This document shows positions 7,908-17,835 of a stretch of DNA of 64,000 bases, one piece after another. Positions within the stretch are counted from its first letter, which is position 1. Each line of letters starts with the position of its first letter. The notes under the pieces are model-generated. The model did not search any database. It was not told where the DNA came from and saw only the letters and a program-made list of their open reading frames with translations. The translations under genes were made by a program, and so were the position numbers. This DNA comes from Alphaproteobacteria bacterium. Its GTDB lineage: Bacteria > Pseudomonadota > Alphaproteobacteria > UBA3830. The stretch lies in NCBI GenBank assembly GCA_017649895.1, contig JAGCFW010000003.1:1-64000 (forward strand), given 5' to 3'.

Positions 7908-10900
7908 ATTTTCCTTCCTTCCACATCAAATACATCACTAACTCCTTCTAGATCTCTTCTATTCTCAGGTAAAGACTTTTGCATTTTATCGATTTTGTCC
8001 CTTAATTCTGTCTTTGTTTGGCTTTTTGATTTTACCTCGTGTGTAATGATTCGCCCATCCTTTCTCACTACTGTCACATCAGGTCTCTTACGAGAATTTA
8101 TCTCTCCATTTGTAACATCCTTCAATGATTTATCCATGTATATAACCTCAACATCCGACTTTTTGCTCTCCTCTACGGCTATTCTCATCGATCCGATTTC
8201 GTGTCCTGGAGTTTTTGTCACCTGTGCTTTTCCCTTTATCTTGGCTTTTCTGACCTGCCAACTTTCAGCGCCTGATTTTACATTATTTTTCTCCAACATT
8301 TCAACGGATACATTTGGACTCCCTTTAAATCTCCCTGCAACTCTGTTGATAACTCCGTTCTTTACGGATCGAACCTTTTGATAAAATTTTACTACTATTT
8401 TGGCTTTTGTGAACTTGCTCAAACCATAACCAATTGCTGCTGTCTCTCCCACAGCAACTGCTTGCCTTATCGCATTGTCCTCAGAAGAAATTTCTCCGTG
8501 CAACTGCTCATTTGCCGCGCTTACATCAAACGGCGTCAACAAATCTAACAATCCGCTTGTAACATTAAGTGTTGTTTTATCCACACTTTCCCTTATTTTT
8601 TCCCTCATCTTGCTCGGATCGCCACAAGTGAACGCTTCCACCATTTCTGGCGATGGCTTTGTTAGTTCATCTACAAAATATCCGACATATTCCTGAGCTT
8701 TTTCTCCAAAGGACATTTTTTCTAACCGTCTCGCTGCTTCTTGATATGCTTCTTGTTCCTCCATGTTCGCTATAATGCACTCTCTCACAAACTCTTGAGC
8801 TAAATTATCATCATGTGACTCCGTGTAATTCACCATAAACAATGCAAACTCTCCGTCGCTCATCTTTGAAGTTTGTTCTGCTATTTCTGAAGATTCCTTA
8901 GCGACCTTTGTTTTTATTTTTTGAAGACGTTCTTTTCTTTTTGATTGAACTTTAATTTCTGTTTCTGCCACAATTTCAGCAGCTTTATTTGTCTCTTCAA
9001 CAGTAGATTTCGCTTCTTCCGTCGTAGCTCCTTCTTCGATGGCGTTATCGAAGACTGTCTGCTCGATTGCTCCCGCTACCTGATATAGATCTCCTATCGA
9101 TACATTGTAGGAACCATCCTTGTAACTATATTCATCATCCAGTATGTTATGGTGAGCTTTTCCTTTTATTTTTACCTGTTCCTTCGGATTATTTGAATCC
9201 AAATGCGCTCTCGGCGCGGTGATCGGTTCGTCTAATTTTTTCTGTCCGTAATAGGCTGAGGTCGCCTCTAGATTTCCTCCCACTTCGAGCTCAAAACTAT
9301 CCTCTGCTGTCAGTGCTGAAAAATTATTCACCCGATTGTTTTTCTCATGTATATCTGTTACCCCTCGGCTTGTACCGGTCACCAGCGAAACGGCTGCTTG
9401 CGCTCCGTTCTTGGCTGCCATAAATCCCAGGCTCGAGGAATAACTTCTTCCCTCCACATCATTCGAGTACTCGTCTCTTGATGATTCTATTTTCAGGTCA
9501 TCTTTTACGTGAACTTTTCCTCTTTTCCCTCTGATTTGCGTGTCCTTTAAGTGAGCTTGTCCTACATTGATGTCGTAATCCTCTGCAATCATCATCGTCG
9601 GAGCATGTGTTTTTTGGTGTATATTCTGTGACTGATGCATCACTGACACCGAACTTGCGCATGCTATCGCTTGTCCTGCAGTTAATGTTTGTCCAACAAC
9701 TGCTCCTACCCCTGGTATTGCGTATGTTAAGAGTGCTGTAACCGGATTTATCGAATAAGACCACCCTGTTACTTTGCTTTCAACATCACAAGTATTAACT
9801 ATTCCTTCGCTCGTTAATTTCGGGGTATTTATTTCTAATTTCTTTGTTTGGTGCAATCCCTGCAAATGAACTGAATCCGAGCAATCTAACTTTATCCTCT
9901 CTGCATTCATCATCATCGTCGGAACTTGCTGAGTCTGATTTTTTTCGGTAACCTCCGTCTTATTTCCTATCGTTATCGAAGCATTTACAAATCTTTTCCC
10001 CGCTACTCCCGCGGCCATCGATAACGGATTCGATACTGCCGGCGAAGTTAAAGCTGTACCGATCAACATTGCGTCATCTATTGTCTCTTTTGCTTTCGCC
10101 ACCGCAGATATTGCTGACCAAGCCTGGGCTTTTGCATTGTTTGCCTGCGCCGCTGCCATGCACGCATCTGCCAACGGATCTGATATGCTCATTTTTCCGA
10201 ATGATATTCCTCTGCTCTTTACCGTCGTTTTATCGTGATATTCCAGCGTTGCTGCTGTTTCATTAAATACCGGTTTCGAACATATAAATCTTTTCACTCC
10301 GTTTGCGTTGACCGATTCAAATGTTATTCCATGTCCTCCTGAACTGTTCACTGTCTCACAATCAATCTCTGAGAATGTTCCAACGTCCATATATCCTTCT
10401 CGGTGTATCGTTTTAGATGAAAACAGTCCTTCTTTTTTATCTTTACCCCAAAAGTGCAGTCTTGTTTTGTCCGCTCCTATGCGCATATTGGTAGTTTCAT
10501 CATTGAAGACGCGAGACTTAAATTTTGTCCCTCCTATATCAGTATCCCCTCCGGAAATCGTTATTCCGTTTTTTGCTCCTATCATTGAAGGAGTCGCCTT
10601 TAACTCTTCCCAATAAACCTCTTTATTTCCGTTTCTGTGATAATGCGATATTACATCCCTTCTCGAATGAATACTCGAACCATTATCTGCATGAAGATTC
10701 ACATTATCTTCGGTAGCCATAATAACCGCCCCGGTCGCAGAAAATCTTCCGGTTCCTTGCCCTTTTTCTTTTACATTGATTTTCACCGAGGCTCCCACTA
10801 CCGCAGAATCCTCTACATTCATTTTGGATGCTTCTGCATCGACTTTTCCTTTTACAGAACGCAAACCTGTAAACACTTCTCTTTCCGGAATATGCAACCT

Positions 10901-13900
10901 GTCTAACTCTAATTCTGTTTCATCAAGATTCCAGTTGTTCAAACTGAAAGAAAATCTTAATTGACCATCATTATCAGACTTTACTAAAGCCGTTGTATTT
11001 TCGGTACTTTCTCCTGATAATAACTTCAGGATGGTGTTTCCCTCAAATTCAGATTTTAATATTCCATATTTCGAAAATATTATCGGAAGCAATTTCGGGT
11101 AGTTCGAGCTAATCACCATTTTTTTTGACGGATCAAACTGTGCTCCTCCCAAAAAAGAAGTAATACTTGGAAGTATTTCCTTAGGGATATCTATCATCGG
11201 ACTCTTACTTTCGAAACTCCCCCAGTCTAAAATACCGCGCAAGCTCTGCATTTCTTTTTTTACATCTATATCAATTGCAGGTCTCTTTATTGTACGACGA
11301 TCATCATTGGTTATAGATATTTGTCCATCCGGTGTTTTTACTGCTATATCTTGCATTGCCGAAAACACAGAACTCCTTATATTTAAATCTCTTCCGTTTA
11401 GATATATTTTCTCTCCGGCTCTTATTTGTGATGAGTTATCAAGTTCATTGATTACATTCATGGATGTTTCCGGAAATTCCAAATATATAGATTTTTCACT
11501 TGAAATATCCGAACCTCTTACAATCGGCGCCTGAGCTGACTTTAGGAAAAGATTTCCTACGCTGTATATATTAGAGTTTCCAGAAGGATTATATGAAGAA
11601 TAAATAGGAGTAGACCATTTTAGCCACAAAAACCAGTGATCTCGCATTCCTACCTGAACGGCTGTTTGAGGTATACAAGTGTTCTCAAACTGTTTTGCAT
11701 CAATCTTTGAATCTTCTTTACCTACGGAGATAATATCCCCCAAATAATTACTTACTTTTCCGTTTTTAGATTCCAAATTAAACTTTTTACCCGATATAAT
11801 TCTGGAGTACTCGTTTCTGACACCATCTTCTCCCTTTAAAGAGACTGCTCCGTTACGCGAACGAATGAAGCCATCCCCTATTGAATAATGATCAACAAAA
11901 ACATCGTCATAACAAGCCCAAGTTATTTCTCCTTCTCGCTGCACATGTCTTCGACTGATCTGTCTCAACTCCTTTTTTGGTGTACTTGTATTTAAAATGA
12001 ACTTACCATCGACATCTAGATCCTTATCTATATCTACATGCCCATCCACATTGCTAAAAATAAATGCTTCTTCTACTTTCAACTTTCCGGAAAGAAAATC
12101 CGCCCTTCTATTTCTCCAATTATGACCATGCATTCTCATTGTGATATACACATCTTTATAGTCTCTATCGGTTTGATTTGTATAGTCTTCGCTCATATCA
12201 ACGTTTAATTGAAGATTTCCATCTCCATGAAACGGCATTCGACACGGATCAGGCATATTATCCACTGATATTCCAACATTTCCTTTTACCACAAATGCTG
12301 TCGGTATTACTTGTTTATATGAATGATATTCTGCGTCAATTGTTCCTGTCCCTTTAAGTTTATCCACAGAAACAACAACTCCCTTATCTTTTAATGTTAT
12401 AGGAGCATCTGTGTTTTTGTTATCATCTGTTTCTGTTGCTTTCTCTTTTCCTTTGACGTTCAACTTAGAATCCGCAGATATATATTCTTTCAATTGATGT
12501 TCCCCGTCTGCATAAGTAGATTCTCCACGATCAGAAAATTTTTCAACAGACGTTTTTCCTTTAAAAACAATTTTATTGTTGTTTTCAATTTTTTCTACTT
12601 CCATATCTTTTAGTTCAAGCTCTGCTCTATTATTGATATAGGCTGCTTTCCCTTTACGGAAGAAATGCTTTCCTCCCAACAAAAATGCCTCTTTTGAATT
12701 AGAATCACTTATCCTTGTTTGAGCACCTTTTTTCGCGACTAAAGATAAATTCTCTACGTGATTCGCTTCAAATTCAGAGGTCCCGGCAATTGATGCTGTT
12801 GATTTTCCTTTTAAATTACCAACTTTCAATTTTGCATCATCGGAATACATAAAGTTCTCCGGTGTGTTCGCATCCTTTATTGTTGTGCTACTTCCTGCCT
12901 GCGCGGAAAAAACAGTTCTTTTTCTCGAATTTAGTTTCTTTACTGTTAATCGACTTCTTCTTCCTTCACTTGATATAAACTCTGCTCCATCCTCTATATT
13001 GCCTATTTCCGCCTTTGCTCCCCCTTTCGATTCCGCTATTGCGATTTCACCGCCAATCTTGTTGACTACCGCTCGTTCTCCTAATACCTTCAGATCCGAA
13101 TTTCGAGAAAAAACCAAATGATGTATATATGTTTCCCCAGAACTTTCCAGGCTGCAATCAAAAAACGCTTGATCTTGAACGGATAACGTTCCTTTTTGCA
13201 AAAAGTTTAATAAACGCCTTCCCTGAACAAAAAATCTATCAAATGTGAGCTTACCAAAGTTCTGAAATCGTCCTCCGAATCCCATTTGGAAATTCCCTTC
13301 TTCGGCTTCAATCCGTCCGTTTTCTCCATTGATAAAGCTAGCCACCGAACAAGATATAGTTTTGGTTCCCGATGAAATTTCTCCGTTATTCACTACATTT
13401 ACTTTTGAAATGGTTCTGGTACTTATCTTGAAATCGTCTTCTGACTCCAACTTTCCATTCACCGTTAAACTAAAAACTCCGGGTCTTCTAAAATTCAAAC
13501 TTCCGTCTTTTTGAATAAATATTTCTCCGTTTATTTCTGAAGAACCCCATAGGTGGAGATTTCTGGTTACCAATTTCCCGACAACATCTAATATGTCTTG
13601 TTTTGGTCTTTTAAATTCAGCGATAAGCTCATTTACCTGAGTATTTCCCCATACTTCTAATCCTGGTGAATAAACTTTGCACTGTGAAGACAGAAAAGAG
13701 TCAAATATTACCGGCATATCCCCTGATGAAATCTCCACACCACCATCAGATAAACTTCCTTCTGTCATAAAAAAGCTGGTCCCATCCCAAAGACCAACCC
13801 CAATTCCATCGAGTACAATCGGTTCATCGGCACTTAGTTCTGTGGTAATTTTATTGTGACGAACTTTCACTACATCCGTGCCACTTTCTTTTCGCACATC

Positions 13901-13972
13901 GATATAGCACGTCGTCGCTAAAATCGCATCAATCAGACAAAACGCTACCGTCGTAAATATGACTCTTTTCAT
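7904..13972 (-). CDS. Giant filamentous-haemagglutinin-like exported protein with C-terminal REase-fold toxin-like domain
   Basis: 2022 residues. A signal peptide is visible (MKRVIFTTVAFCLIDAILAT). The N-terminal two-thirds is rich in short beta strands with recurring G, N and D turns, as in right-handed beta-helix adhesins. Residues ~1300-1700 carry haemagglutinin-repeat-like stretches (GWSYSINPVTALLTYAIPG, later YSSSLGFMA). A charged helical region follows. The last ~130 residues contain GHEIGSMRIA, then RPDVTVVRKDGRIITHEVKS, with D1965, E1979 and K1981 in a D-x13-ExK spacing and a Q shortly after. This is the core of restriction-endonuclease-fold nucleases found at the tips of CdiA-like toxins. 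It lies 13 bp below the coiled-coil gene and overlaps the immunity candidate. No TpsB/FhaC transporter is present in the window. Confidence 0.7.
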   Translation of the reverse strand: MKRVIFTTVAFCLIDAILATTCYIDVRKESGTDVVKVRHNKITTELSADEPIVLDGIGVGLWDGTSFFMTEGSLSDGGVEISSGDMPVIFDSFLSSQCKVYSPGLEVWGNTQVNELIAEFKRPKQDILDVVGKLVTRNLHLWGSSEINGEIFIQKDGSLNFRRPGVFSLTVNGKLESEDDFKISTRTISKVNVVNNGEISSGTKTISCSVASFINGENGRIEAEEGNFQMGFGGRFQNFGKLTFDRFFVQGRRLLNFLQKGTLSVQDQAFFDCSLESSGETYIHHLVFSRNSDLKVLGERAVVNKIGGEIAIAESKGGAKAEIGNIEDGAEFISSEGRRSRLTVKKLNSRKRTVFSAQAGSSTTIKDANTPENFMYSDDAKLKVGNLKGKSTASIAGTSEFEANHVENLSLVAKKGAQTRISDSNSKEAFLLGGKHFFRKGKAAYINNRAELELKDMEVEKIENNNKIVFKGKTSVEKFSDRGESTYADGEHQLKEYISADSKLNVKGKEKATETDDNKNTDAPITLKDKGVVVSVDKLKGTGTIDAEYHSYKQVIPTAFVVKGNVGISVDNMPDPCRMPFHGDGNLQLNVDMSEDYTNQTDRDYKDVYITMRMHGHNWRNRRADFLSGKLKVEEAFIFSNVDGHVDIDKDLDVDGKFILNTSTPKKELRQISRRHVQREGEITWACYDDVFVDHYSIGDGFIRSRNGAVSLKGEDGVRNEYSRIISGKKFNLESKNGKVSNYLGDIISVGKEDSKIDAKQFENTCIPQTAVQVGMRDHWFLWLKWSTPIYSSYNPSGNSNIYSVGNLFLKSAQAPIVRGSDISSEKSIYLEFPETSMNVINELDNSSQIRAGEKIYLNGRDLNIRSSVFSAMQDIAVKTPDGQISITNDDRRTIKRPAIDIDVKKEMQSLRGILDWGSFESKSPMIDIPKEILPSITSFLGGAQFDPSKKMVISSNYPKLLPIIFSKYGILKSEFEGNTILKLLSGESTENTTALVKSDNDGQLRFSFSLNNWNLDETELELDRLHIPEREVFTGLRSVKGKVDAEASKMNVEDSAVVGASVKINVKEKGQGTGRFSATGAVIMATEDNVNLHADNGSSIHSRRDVISHYHRNGNKEVYWEELKATPSMIGAKNGITISGGDTDIGGTKFKSRVFNDETTNMRIGADKTRLHFWGKDKKEGLFSSKTIHREGYMDVGTFSEIDCETVNSSGGHGITFESVNANGVKRFICSKPVFNETAATLEYHDKTTVKSRGISFGKMSISDPLADACMAAAQANNAKAQAWSAISAVAKAKETIDDAMLIGTALTSPAVSNPLSMAAGVAGKRFVNASITIGNKTEVTEKNQTQQVPTMMMNAERIKLDCSDSVHLQGLHQTKKLEINTPKLTSEGIVNTCDVESKVTGWSYSINPVTALLTYAIPGVGAVVGQTLTAGQAIACASSVSVMHQSQNIHQKTHAPTMMIAEDYDINVGQAHLKDTQIRGKRGKVHVKDDLKIESSRDEYSNDVEGRSYSSSLGFMAAKNGAQAAVSLVTGTSRGVTDIHEKNNRVNNFSALTAEDSFELEVGGNLEATSAYYGQKKLDEPITAPRAHLDSNNPKEQVKIKGKAHHNILDDEYSYKDGSYNVSIGDLYQVAGAIEQTVFDNAIEEGATTEEAKSTVEETNKAAEIVAETEIKVQSKRKERLQKIKTKVAKESSEIAEQTSKMSDGEFALFMVNYTESHDDNLAQEFVRECIIANMEEQEAYQEAARRLEKMSFGEKAQEYVGYFVDELTKPSPEMVEAFTCGDPSKMREKIRESVDKTTLNVTSGLLDLLTPFDVSAANEQLHGEISSEDNAIRQAVAVGETAAIGYGLSKFTKAKIVVKFYQKVRSVKNGVINRVAGRFKGSPNVSVEMLEKNNVKSGAESWQVRKAKIKGKAQVTKTPGHEIGSMRIAVEESKKSDVEVIYMDKSLKDVTNGEINSRKRPDVTVVRKDGRIITHEVKSKSQTKTELRDKIDKMQKSLPENRRDLEGVSDVFDVEGRKI

Positions 13973-13985
13973 TTTTGTTGTTCCT

Positions 13986-15773
13986 TTAGACCGTCTTTTT
14001 TATGAATTCGTTACATTGCTTTACCAAAGCATCAATCTCCGTGGACGGAAAATCTATGACCGAAGGATTTATCTTCCCTGATTCTCGATAAAGCCTCTGT
14101 AACGGTGATTCCGGGTTCGTTTCAAAATCAAACAAAAGCTTTGCTCTATCCTGTATTGCAGCAATTGTCGCATTTAAATCTCTCTGAAATGCATTTTTAG
14201 CAATGTTCTGCCATGCCGTACTTGGACTCTCAACTCTAGCATGCCAGTCACGTCCAACGTTACCAAATATTCCCCAAGAATGCCCCCAATATCTACCTTG
14301 ATATTCCTTCCAATACTCTCCTAATTGAGCACCGTTTTTGTGATAATACATCACGTAAATATGTTGACGCCAATGCCAAGGACGCGTCAGCTTTGCTTCT
14401 ACAACATCATCCGCTGCATTTCTTTGAAAAATGGTAGCCAACCGAGCTGAAACCACGTCTCGATCTGTTCCATTAAGGGAACTAATTTGTCCCTCCAATC
14501 TTCCCTTCGCATTTAACAAAGGTCTACCTATATCTGAACCGCTAAAAGCATTTGTTTTTTCCCAAGACATATCAGAAAATAAACCATCAACGTTTATTGA
14601 AAATGGAAAATTCCCGTATTTAGCCAATACAGCATTTCTACTTGTTCTATCTAACCACACTCTTATTGCTTCTAAATCAGACGGTTTTGCTTCGACACCC
14701 AAATCTTCTCTTCCCAATAACTCCGAAAATAATCTGACCTTATTGTATATGTCTTCTACTCGACTCCTTCTAACAAACAGATCCCCTATGCCTCTTATTT
14801 CCTGCGCATTACCTGAAATAAAAGAATGGCTTCTTATGAATTCATTATCCGGATTGGACCTGTATACACCATTGATAAGACTCAGTAATTCCTTATCCTT
14901 TTCCAGCTGAACATTAAGTGCCATAAATTCATTGATCTTGTCGTTCATTATAGCTATCTGGCGATCATACGCTTTTGCCAGATTTTTTTTCTGATCTTTG
15001 TAGCTCTTTTCAACCTCTGTTATAATGTCATCGTATCTGTACTCCAGATTCTCAAGCAAGGTATTTGTACTATCTTCGTACTGCTTCTGCGTTTTTTCAA
15101 AAACCTCTCTTAACGTCTTCTCTAAATTATCTTTACCTTCCTGTACTTCATTTTGAATGTCATTCAGTTTCTCGTTAAAACGTTCAAAAGTCCTGGTAAT
15201 TTGTTTTTTCTTGATTAACTCATATTCTGAAACATCAAAATTTTCCGTCTCTTCTTTTGTGGTTCTTATGTCTTCTTCCGCTCTTTGGATAATTTTATCA
15301 AAACTGCTCAAACTCTCCGCAGTTTGAGGAGCTCCTTTCAACAATTCATCTAATCTTCCCTGCAATCTGATAATCTCTGCTTCCTTGAGCGCAATTTCAT
15401 CCTGCATAATATTTTTCGTGCGCGCGGCCAACACATGCAGAAAAGCTTCATTTGCTTTGTCTCTATTCTTGTCAAATTCGTCTTTACAAAAAATATTTAA
15501 AGTTTCGAATTCATCAATTACCGTCAACAATTTGCGATTTTCTCTCTCTTCATCATCAAGTTCTGCCAAAGCATTCAACTTACAAAACTCACTAGCTACG
15601 CTTTGAGATGATTTTTTCAACTGTTCCCAGAATTTCGCCTTGCTGTTATCAAAGAAATTAAGCGGAACCAAACTCTGACTTGCTTTCTTAGTTACTTCTG
15701 TAAATTCCGGTACTCCTTCTACTCCATAACTAAATTGAAATAATAACGCTACTCCTAAAATTACTTTTTTCAT
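13986..15773 (-). CDS. Exported coiled-coil protein, first gene of the toxin-like operon
   Basis: 595 residues with a signal peptide (MKKVILGVALLFQFSYGVEG). Residues ~60-300 are almost continuous heptad-rich helix (for example EYELIKKKQITRTFERFNEK and EVEKSYKDQKKNLAKAYDRQ). The C-terminal third is globular and rich in tryptophan and tyrosine (RPWHWRQHIYVMYYHKNG, YWKEYQGRYWGHSWGIFG). I do not recognise the family. An AGAGGAGA ribosome binding site precedes the start. It is followed after 13 bp by the giant haemagglutinin-like gene, so the two are probably co-expressed. A periplasmic chaperone or surface-anchoring role is plausible. There is no beta-barrel or POTRA signature, so it is not a standard two-partner transporter. 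Confidence 0.6.
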   Translation of the reverse strand: MKKVILGVALLFQFSYGVEGVPEFTEVTKKASQSLVPLNFFDNSKAKFWEQLKKSSQSVASEFCKLNALAELDDEERENRKLLTVIDEFETLNIFCKDEFDKNRDKANEAFLHVLAARTKNIMQDEIALKEAEIIRLQGRLDELLKGAPQTAESLSSFDKIIQRAEEDIRTTKEETENFDVSEYELIKKKQITRTFERFNEKLNDIQNEVQEGKDNLEKTLREVFEKTQKQYEDSTNTLLENLEYRYDDIITEVEKSYKDQKKNLAKAYDRQIAIMNDKINEFMALNVQLEKDKELLSLINGVYRSNPDNEFIRSHSFISGNAQEIRGIGDLFVRRSRVEDIYNKVRLFSELLGREDLGVEAKPSDLEAIRVWLDRTSRNAVLAKYGNFPFSINVDGLFSDMSWEKTNAFSGSDIGRPLLNAKGRLEGQISSLNGTDRDVVSARLATIFQRNAADDVVEAKLTRPWHWRQHIYVMYYHKNGAQLGEYWKEYQGRYWGHSWGIFGNVGRDWHARVESPSTAWQNIAKNAFQRDLNATIAAIQDRAKLLFDFETNPESPLQRLYRESGKINPSVIDFPSTEIDALVKQCNEFIKKTV

Positions 15774-16409
15774 GAAAAAATCTCCTCTTAAAAATTAAAA
15801 TTTATTGCTCATATCAAAGGGCAAAAATACAACCTCTGTTAGTCATTCCTCACGGACAAATTATTCTCAAAGCCCTATTTTCTTATTGGCTCTATGCGAC
15901 TACCTCTCATCAAAAAAAGACATTAGTTCCTCCATATTTGCAAATCCCAACCTCTCCAAGAAACCGCTCCTTGGAGTAAGGTACGCCTAAACCACAAATA
16001 CTACAAAAACTAACGGATTCAGTGTATCAACACATCTTGGGCTTGTCCATAGTCTTTGTTAATATTTATTAATATTTTATTAACATTCTATATTTTTTTG
16101 TCTTTAATGCTTTTATTTTCTTTGCTCACCTTTTTTCTTCATGGGTACAGATCTACAAAAAACAGTCCAATAAATCAATCTCTAGTTGTATCCCTAAGAA
16201 AAAACGCCCTACCCTCTCTCTGAACCAGCGAGTTTCTATTTTCAGACTATGGTAAATTTTTCATTTTCTCGGTTTTTTACCAAACTAGCTTTGCCGATTT
16301 TGGGGACTAACCCCAATATCTTTTTGCATTTTTAGGGACATTTTTTTTGAAAAAATTGAAGATTTATGTTTGCATGACTAATTTTGGATGTTTCTACACA
16401 TCGATTTCG
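15774..16409. other. AT-rich intergenic region upstream of the toxin-like operon
   Basis: About 640 bp. It holds the presumed promoter of the minus-strand operon. At 15900-15986 a minus-strand fragment reads LTPRSGFLERLGFANMEELM and then ends, which looks protein-like but has no start and no recognised family. Runs of TTAATATT occur at 16060-16085. A perfect hairpin TTGGGG/CCCCAA with a five-base loop lies at 16300-16316, followed by T-rich sequence on the plus strand. No complete gene is seen. Confidence 0.35.
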
Positions 16410-16718
16410 CTATTTCAATGCTATTCCCAAGTACCGAGCGTATCCGTACCCTTCGGCGTTGATTAATAAGGTAGGTCGATCTTTACATTTGATTTCTATA
16501 GTCAGCATTTTCCCGTCTTCTATTCCTCCCTGATTCTTCAGGAATCCGAATACCTTTGTCATTGGATTGTCGATCAGTTTCCGATATGCGGCATCTGTCA
16601 ATTCAACCGTTTTTTCCACGATCACGCTTTCGGCTTTTTCGATGTATTTCTTCGTGATCTTTAAAACTTCCTCAAAGTTACTTGGCTTTCTCACCATCAG
16701 TGCTTTTGCTGTTTTCAT
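16410..16718 (-). CDS. DUF6329-like small protein
   Basis: 102 residues beginning MKTAKALMVRKPSNFEEVLK and ending RPTLLINAEGYGYARYLGIA. The N-terminal MVRKPxNFEE, the central AESVIVEKTVELT and the C-terminal RPTLLIxxxGYxYARY agree with my memory of the DUF6329 family of small, uncharacterised proteins common in gut bacteria and their mobile DNA. No motif indicates a reaction. It is monocistronic, with an AT-rich leader containing GAGGATAA before the ATG. Confidence 0.55.
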   Translation of the reverse strand: MKTAKALMVRKPSNFEEVLKITKKYIEKAESVIVEKTVELTDAAYRKLIDNPMTKVFGFLKNQGGIEDGKMLTIEIKCKDRPTLLINAEGYGYARYLGIALK

Positions 16719-16829
16719 TTTATTATCCTCTTACTTTTTCTGACACACAAATATTGCGCAACCATCTGCTTATCAACTATTTTTTGAAATATTTTTGCTT
16801 TTATGGAAAGATTTGTTTGAAAGAGAAAA

Positions 16830-16845
16830 GCGGGAGAATTCCCGC
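16830..16845 (-). terminator. Hairpin terminator left from an HU-type gene
   Basis: GCGGGA and TCCCGC form a perfect stem around GAAT, followed on the minus strand by CTTTTCTCTTTC. The hairpin is identical to that below the intact HU gene at 22541-22556, which suggests the two loci once shared a longer segment. It now probably ends bioB transcription. Confidence 0.65.
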
Positions 16846-16852
16846 CTGTTAA

Positions 16853-16894
16853 TTAGTTGTTGGCTGCTTCTTTCAGAGATCGGAAAGTTTGCTC
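16853..16894 (-). pseudogene. HU C-terminal remnant downstream of bioB
   Basis: Immediately below the bioB stop, the minus strand reads FRSLKEAANN and stops, matching the KSLKEAANG ending of the intact HU at 22564. Downstream come the same GCGGGA hairpin and a similar spacer. Only about ten codons of homology survive, fused to unrelated sequence. This looks like a deletion or recombination scar that removed an HU paralogue and placed bioB against its terminator. Confidence 0.55.
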
Positions 16895-16896
16895 CA

Positions 16897-17835
16897 TTAA
16901 TCATTAGGCTTTTCCAAACCGATATTCAATTTTTTAAACAGAATTCCGTCACTGCCGTCGATGATATTATCAACGGTTAACAATTTTTCTCCTGAAAACA
17001 ATGCGTTAGCTCCTGCAAACATACACAATGCCTGAGTTGATTCATTGAGTGTATTTCGTCCTGCTGCGATTTTTACGTATGATTTAGGCATCAAAATTCG
17101 CGCCGTCGCAATCAATCTTACAAAATCAAAATCGTCAATTGGCTTGGAATCATCAACGCGCGTTCCCGGGATTTTTACCAATTTGTTTATCGGAACACAG
17201 CGAGGAGGAGTTTTCAGATTTGCCAGCAATACCAGCATTTTTACGCGATCTTCATTAGTTTCTCCCATTCCCACAATTCCGCCTGAACAGACATTTATAC
17301 CTGTAGCCTGAACTATTTCGATGGTTTTGATGCGATCATCAATTGTGCGTGTCGAAACAATGTTCGGATAAAACTCAGGTGACGTATCAACGTTATGGTT
17401 GTAATAATCCAATCCGGATTCTCTTAATTTCTTCGCCTGCTCTTCTGTTAAAAATCCGATCGTGACACAAGTTTCCATTCCCAGTTCATGAACGGCCTTT
17501 ACCATTTCGCATACTCTGTCGAACTCGATTTTTTGAGCTAGACAACGCCCTGAAGTGCTCATACAAAAACGACTTGCTCCGCGTTCCTTCGCTTTTTTGG
17601 CCGCTTCAACCACAACTTCAGGACTGAGCATAGGTTGTTTCGGTGCTTTTGTTCCGTTTTTGGCAGACTGAACGCAATAAGCACAATCTTCGGAACATCC
17701 TCCTGTTCGTACACTTAAGATATCGCTGATTTGTACTGTTTGTTCATCAAAATTTTCTGCGTGAACTTCGTGAGCTCTGCTTAACAACTTAAAAAAAGGA
17801 GATGAAAAAATTTCAAAAGCTTCTTCGAACGTCAT
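16897..17835 (-). CDS. bioB: Biotin synthase
   Basis: 312 residues. This radical-SAM enzyme inserts sulfur into dethiobiotin, the last step of biotin synthesis. The [4Fe-4S]/SAM motif is CSEDCAYC (C47, C51, C54). Further cysteines at 90 (RFCMSTSGR), 122 (METCVTIGF) and 182 (INVCSGGIVGMGE) correspond to the ligands of the auxiliary [2Fe-2S] cluster. YYNHNVDTSPEFY and the KIAAGRNTL arginine region are also as expected. No other bio genes are in the window, so the cell must make or import dethiobiotin through genes elsewhere. Its 3' side abuts the HU remnant. Confidence 0.93.
   Translation of the reverse strand: MTFEEAFEIFSSPFFKLLSRAHEVHAENFDEQTVQISDILSVRTGGCSEDCAYCVQSAKNGTKAPKQPMLSPEVVVEAAKKAKERGASRFCMSTSGRCLAQKIEFDRVCEMVKAVHELGMETCVTIGFLTEEQAKKLRESGLDYYNHNVDTSPEFYPNIVSTRTIDDRIKTIEIVQATGINVCSGGIVGMGETNEDRVKMLVLLANLKTPPRCVPINKLVKIPGTRVDDSKPIDDFDFVRLIATARILMPKSYVKIAAGRNTLNESTQALCMFAGANALFSGEKLLTVDNIIDGSDGILFKKLNIGLEKPND

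Noticed and set aside
8475-13859. Plus-strand ORFs inside the giant haemagglutinin-like gene
   Set aside because: Many short open frames of 60-170 codons, all without ribosome binding sites and antisense to a clearly coding frame.
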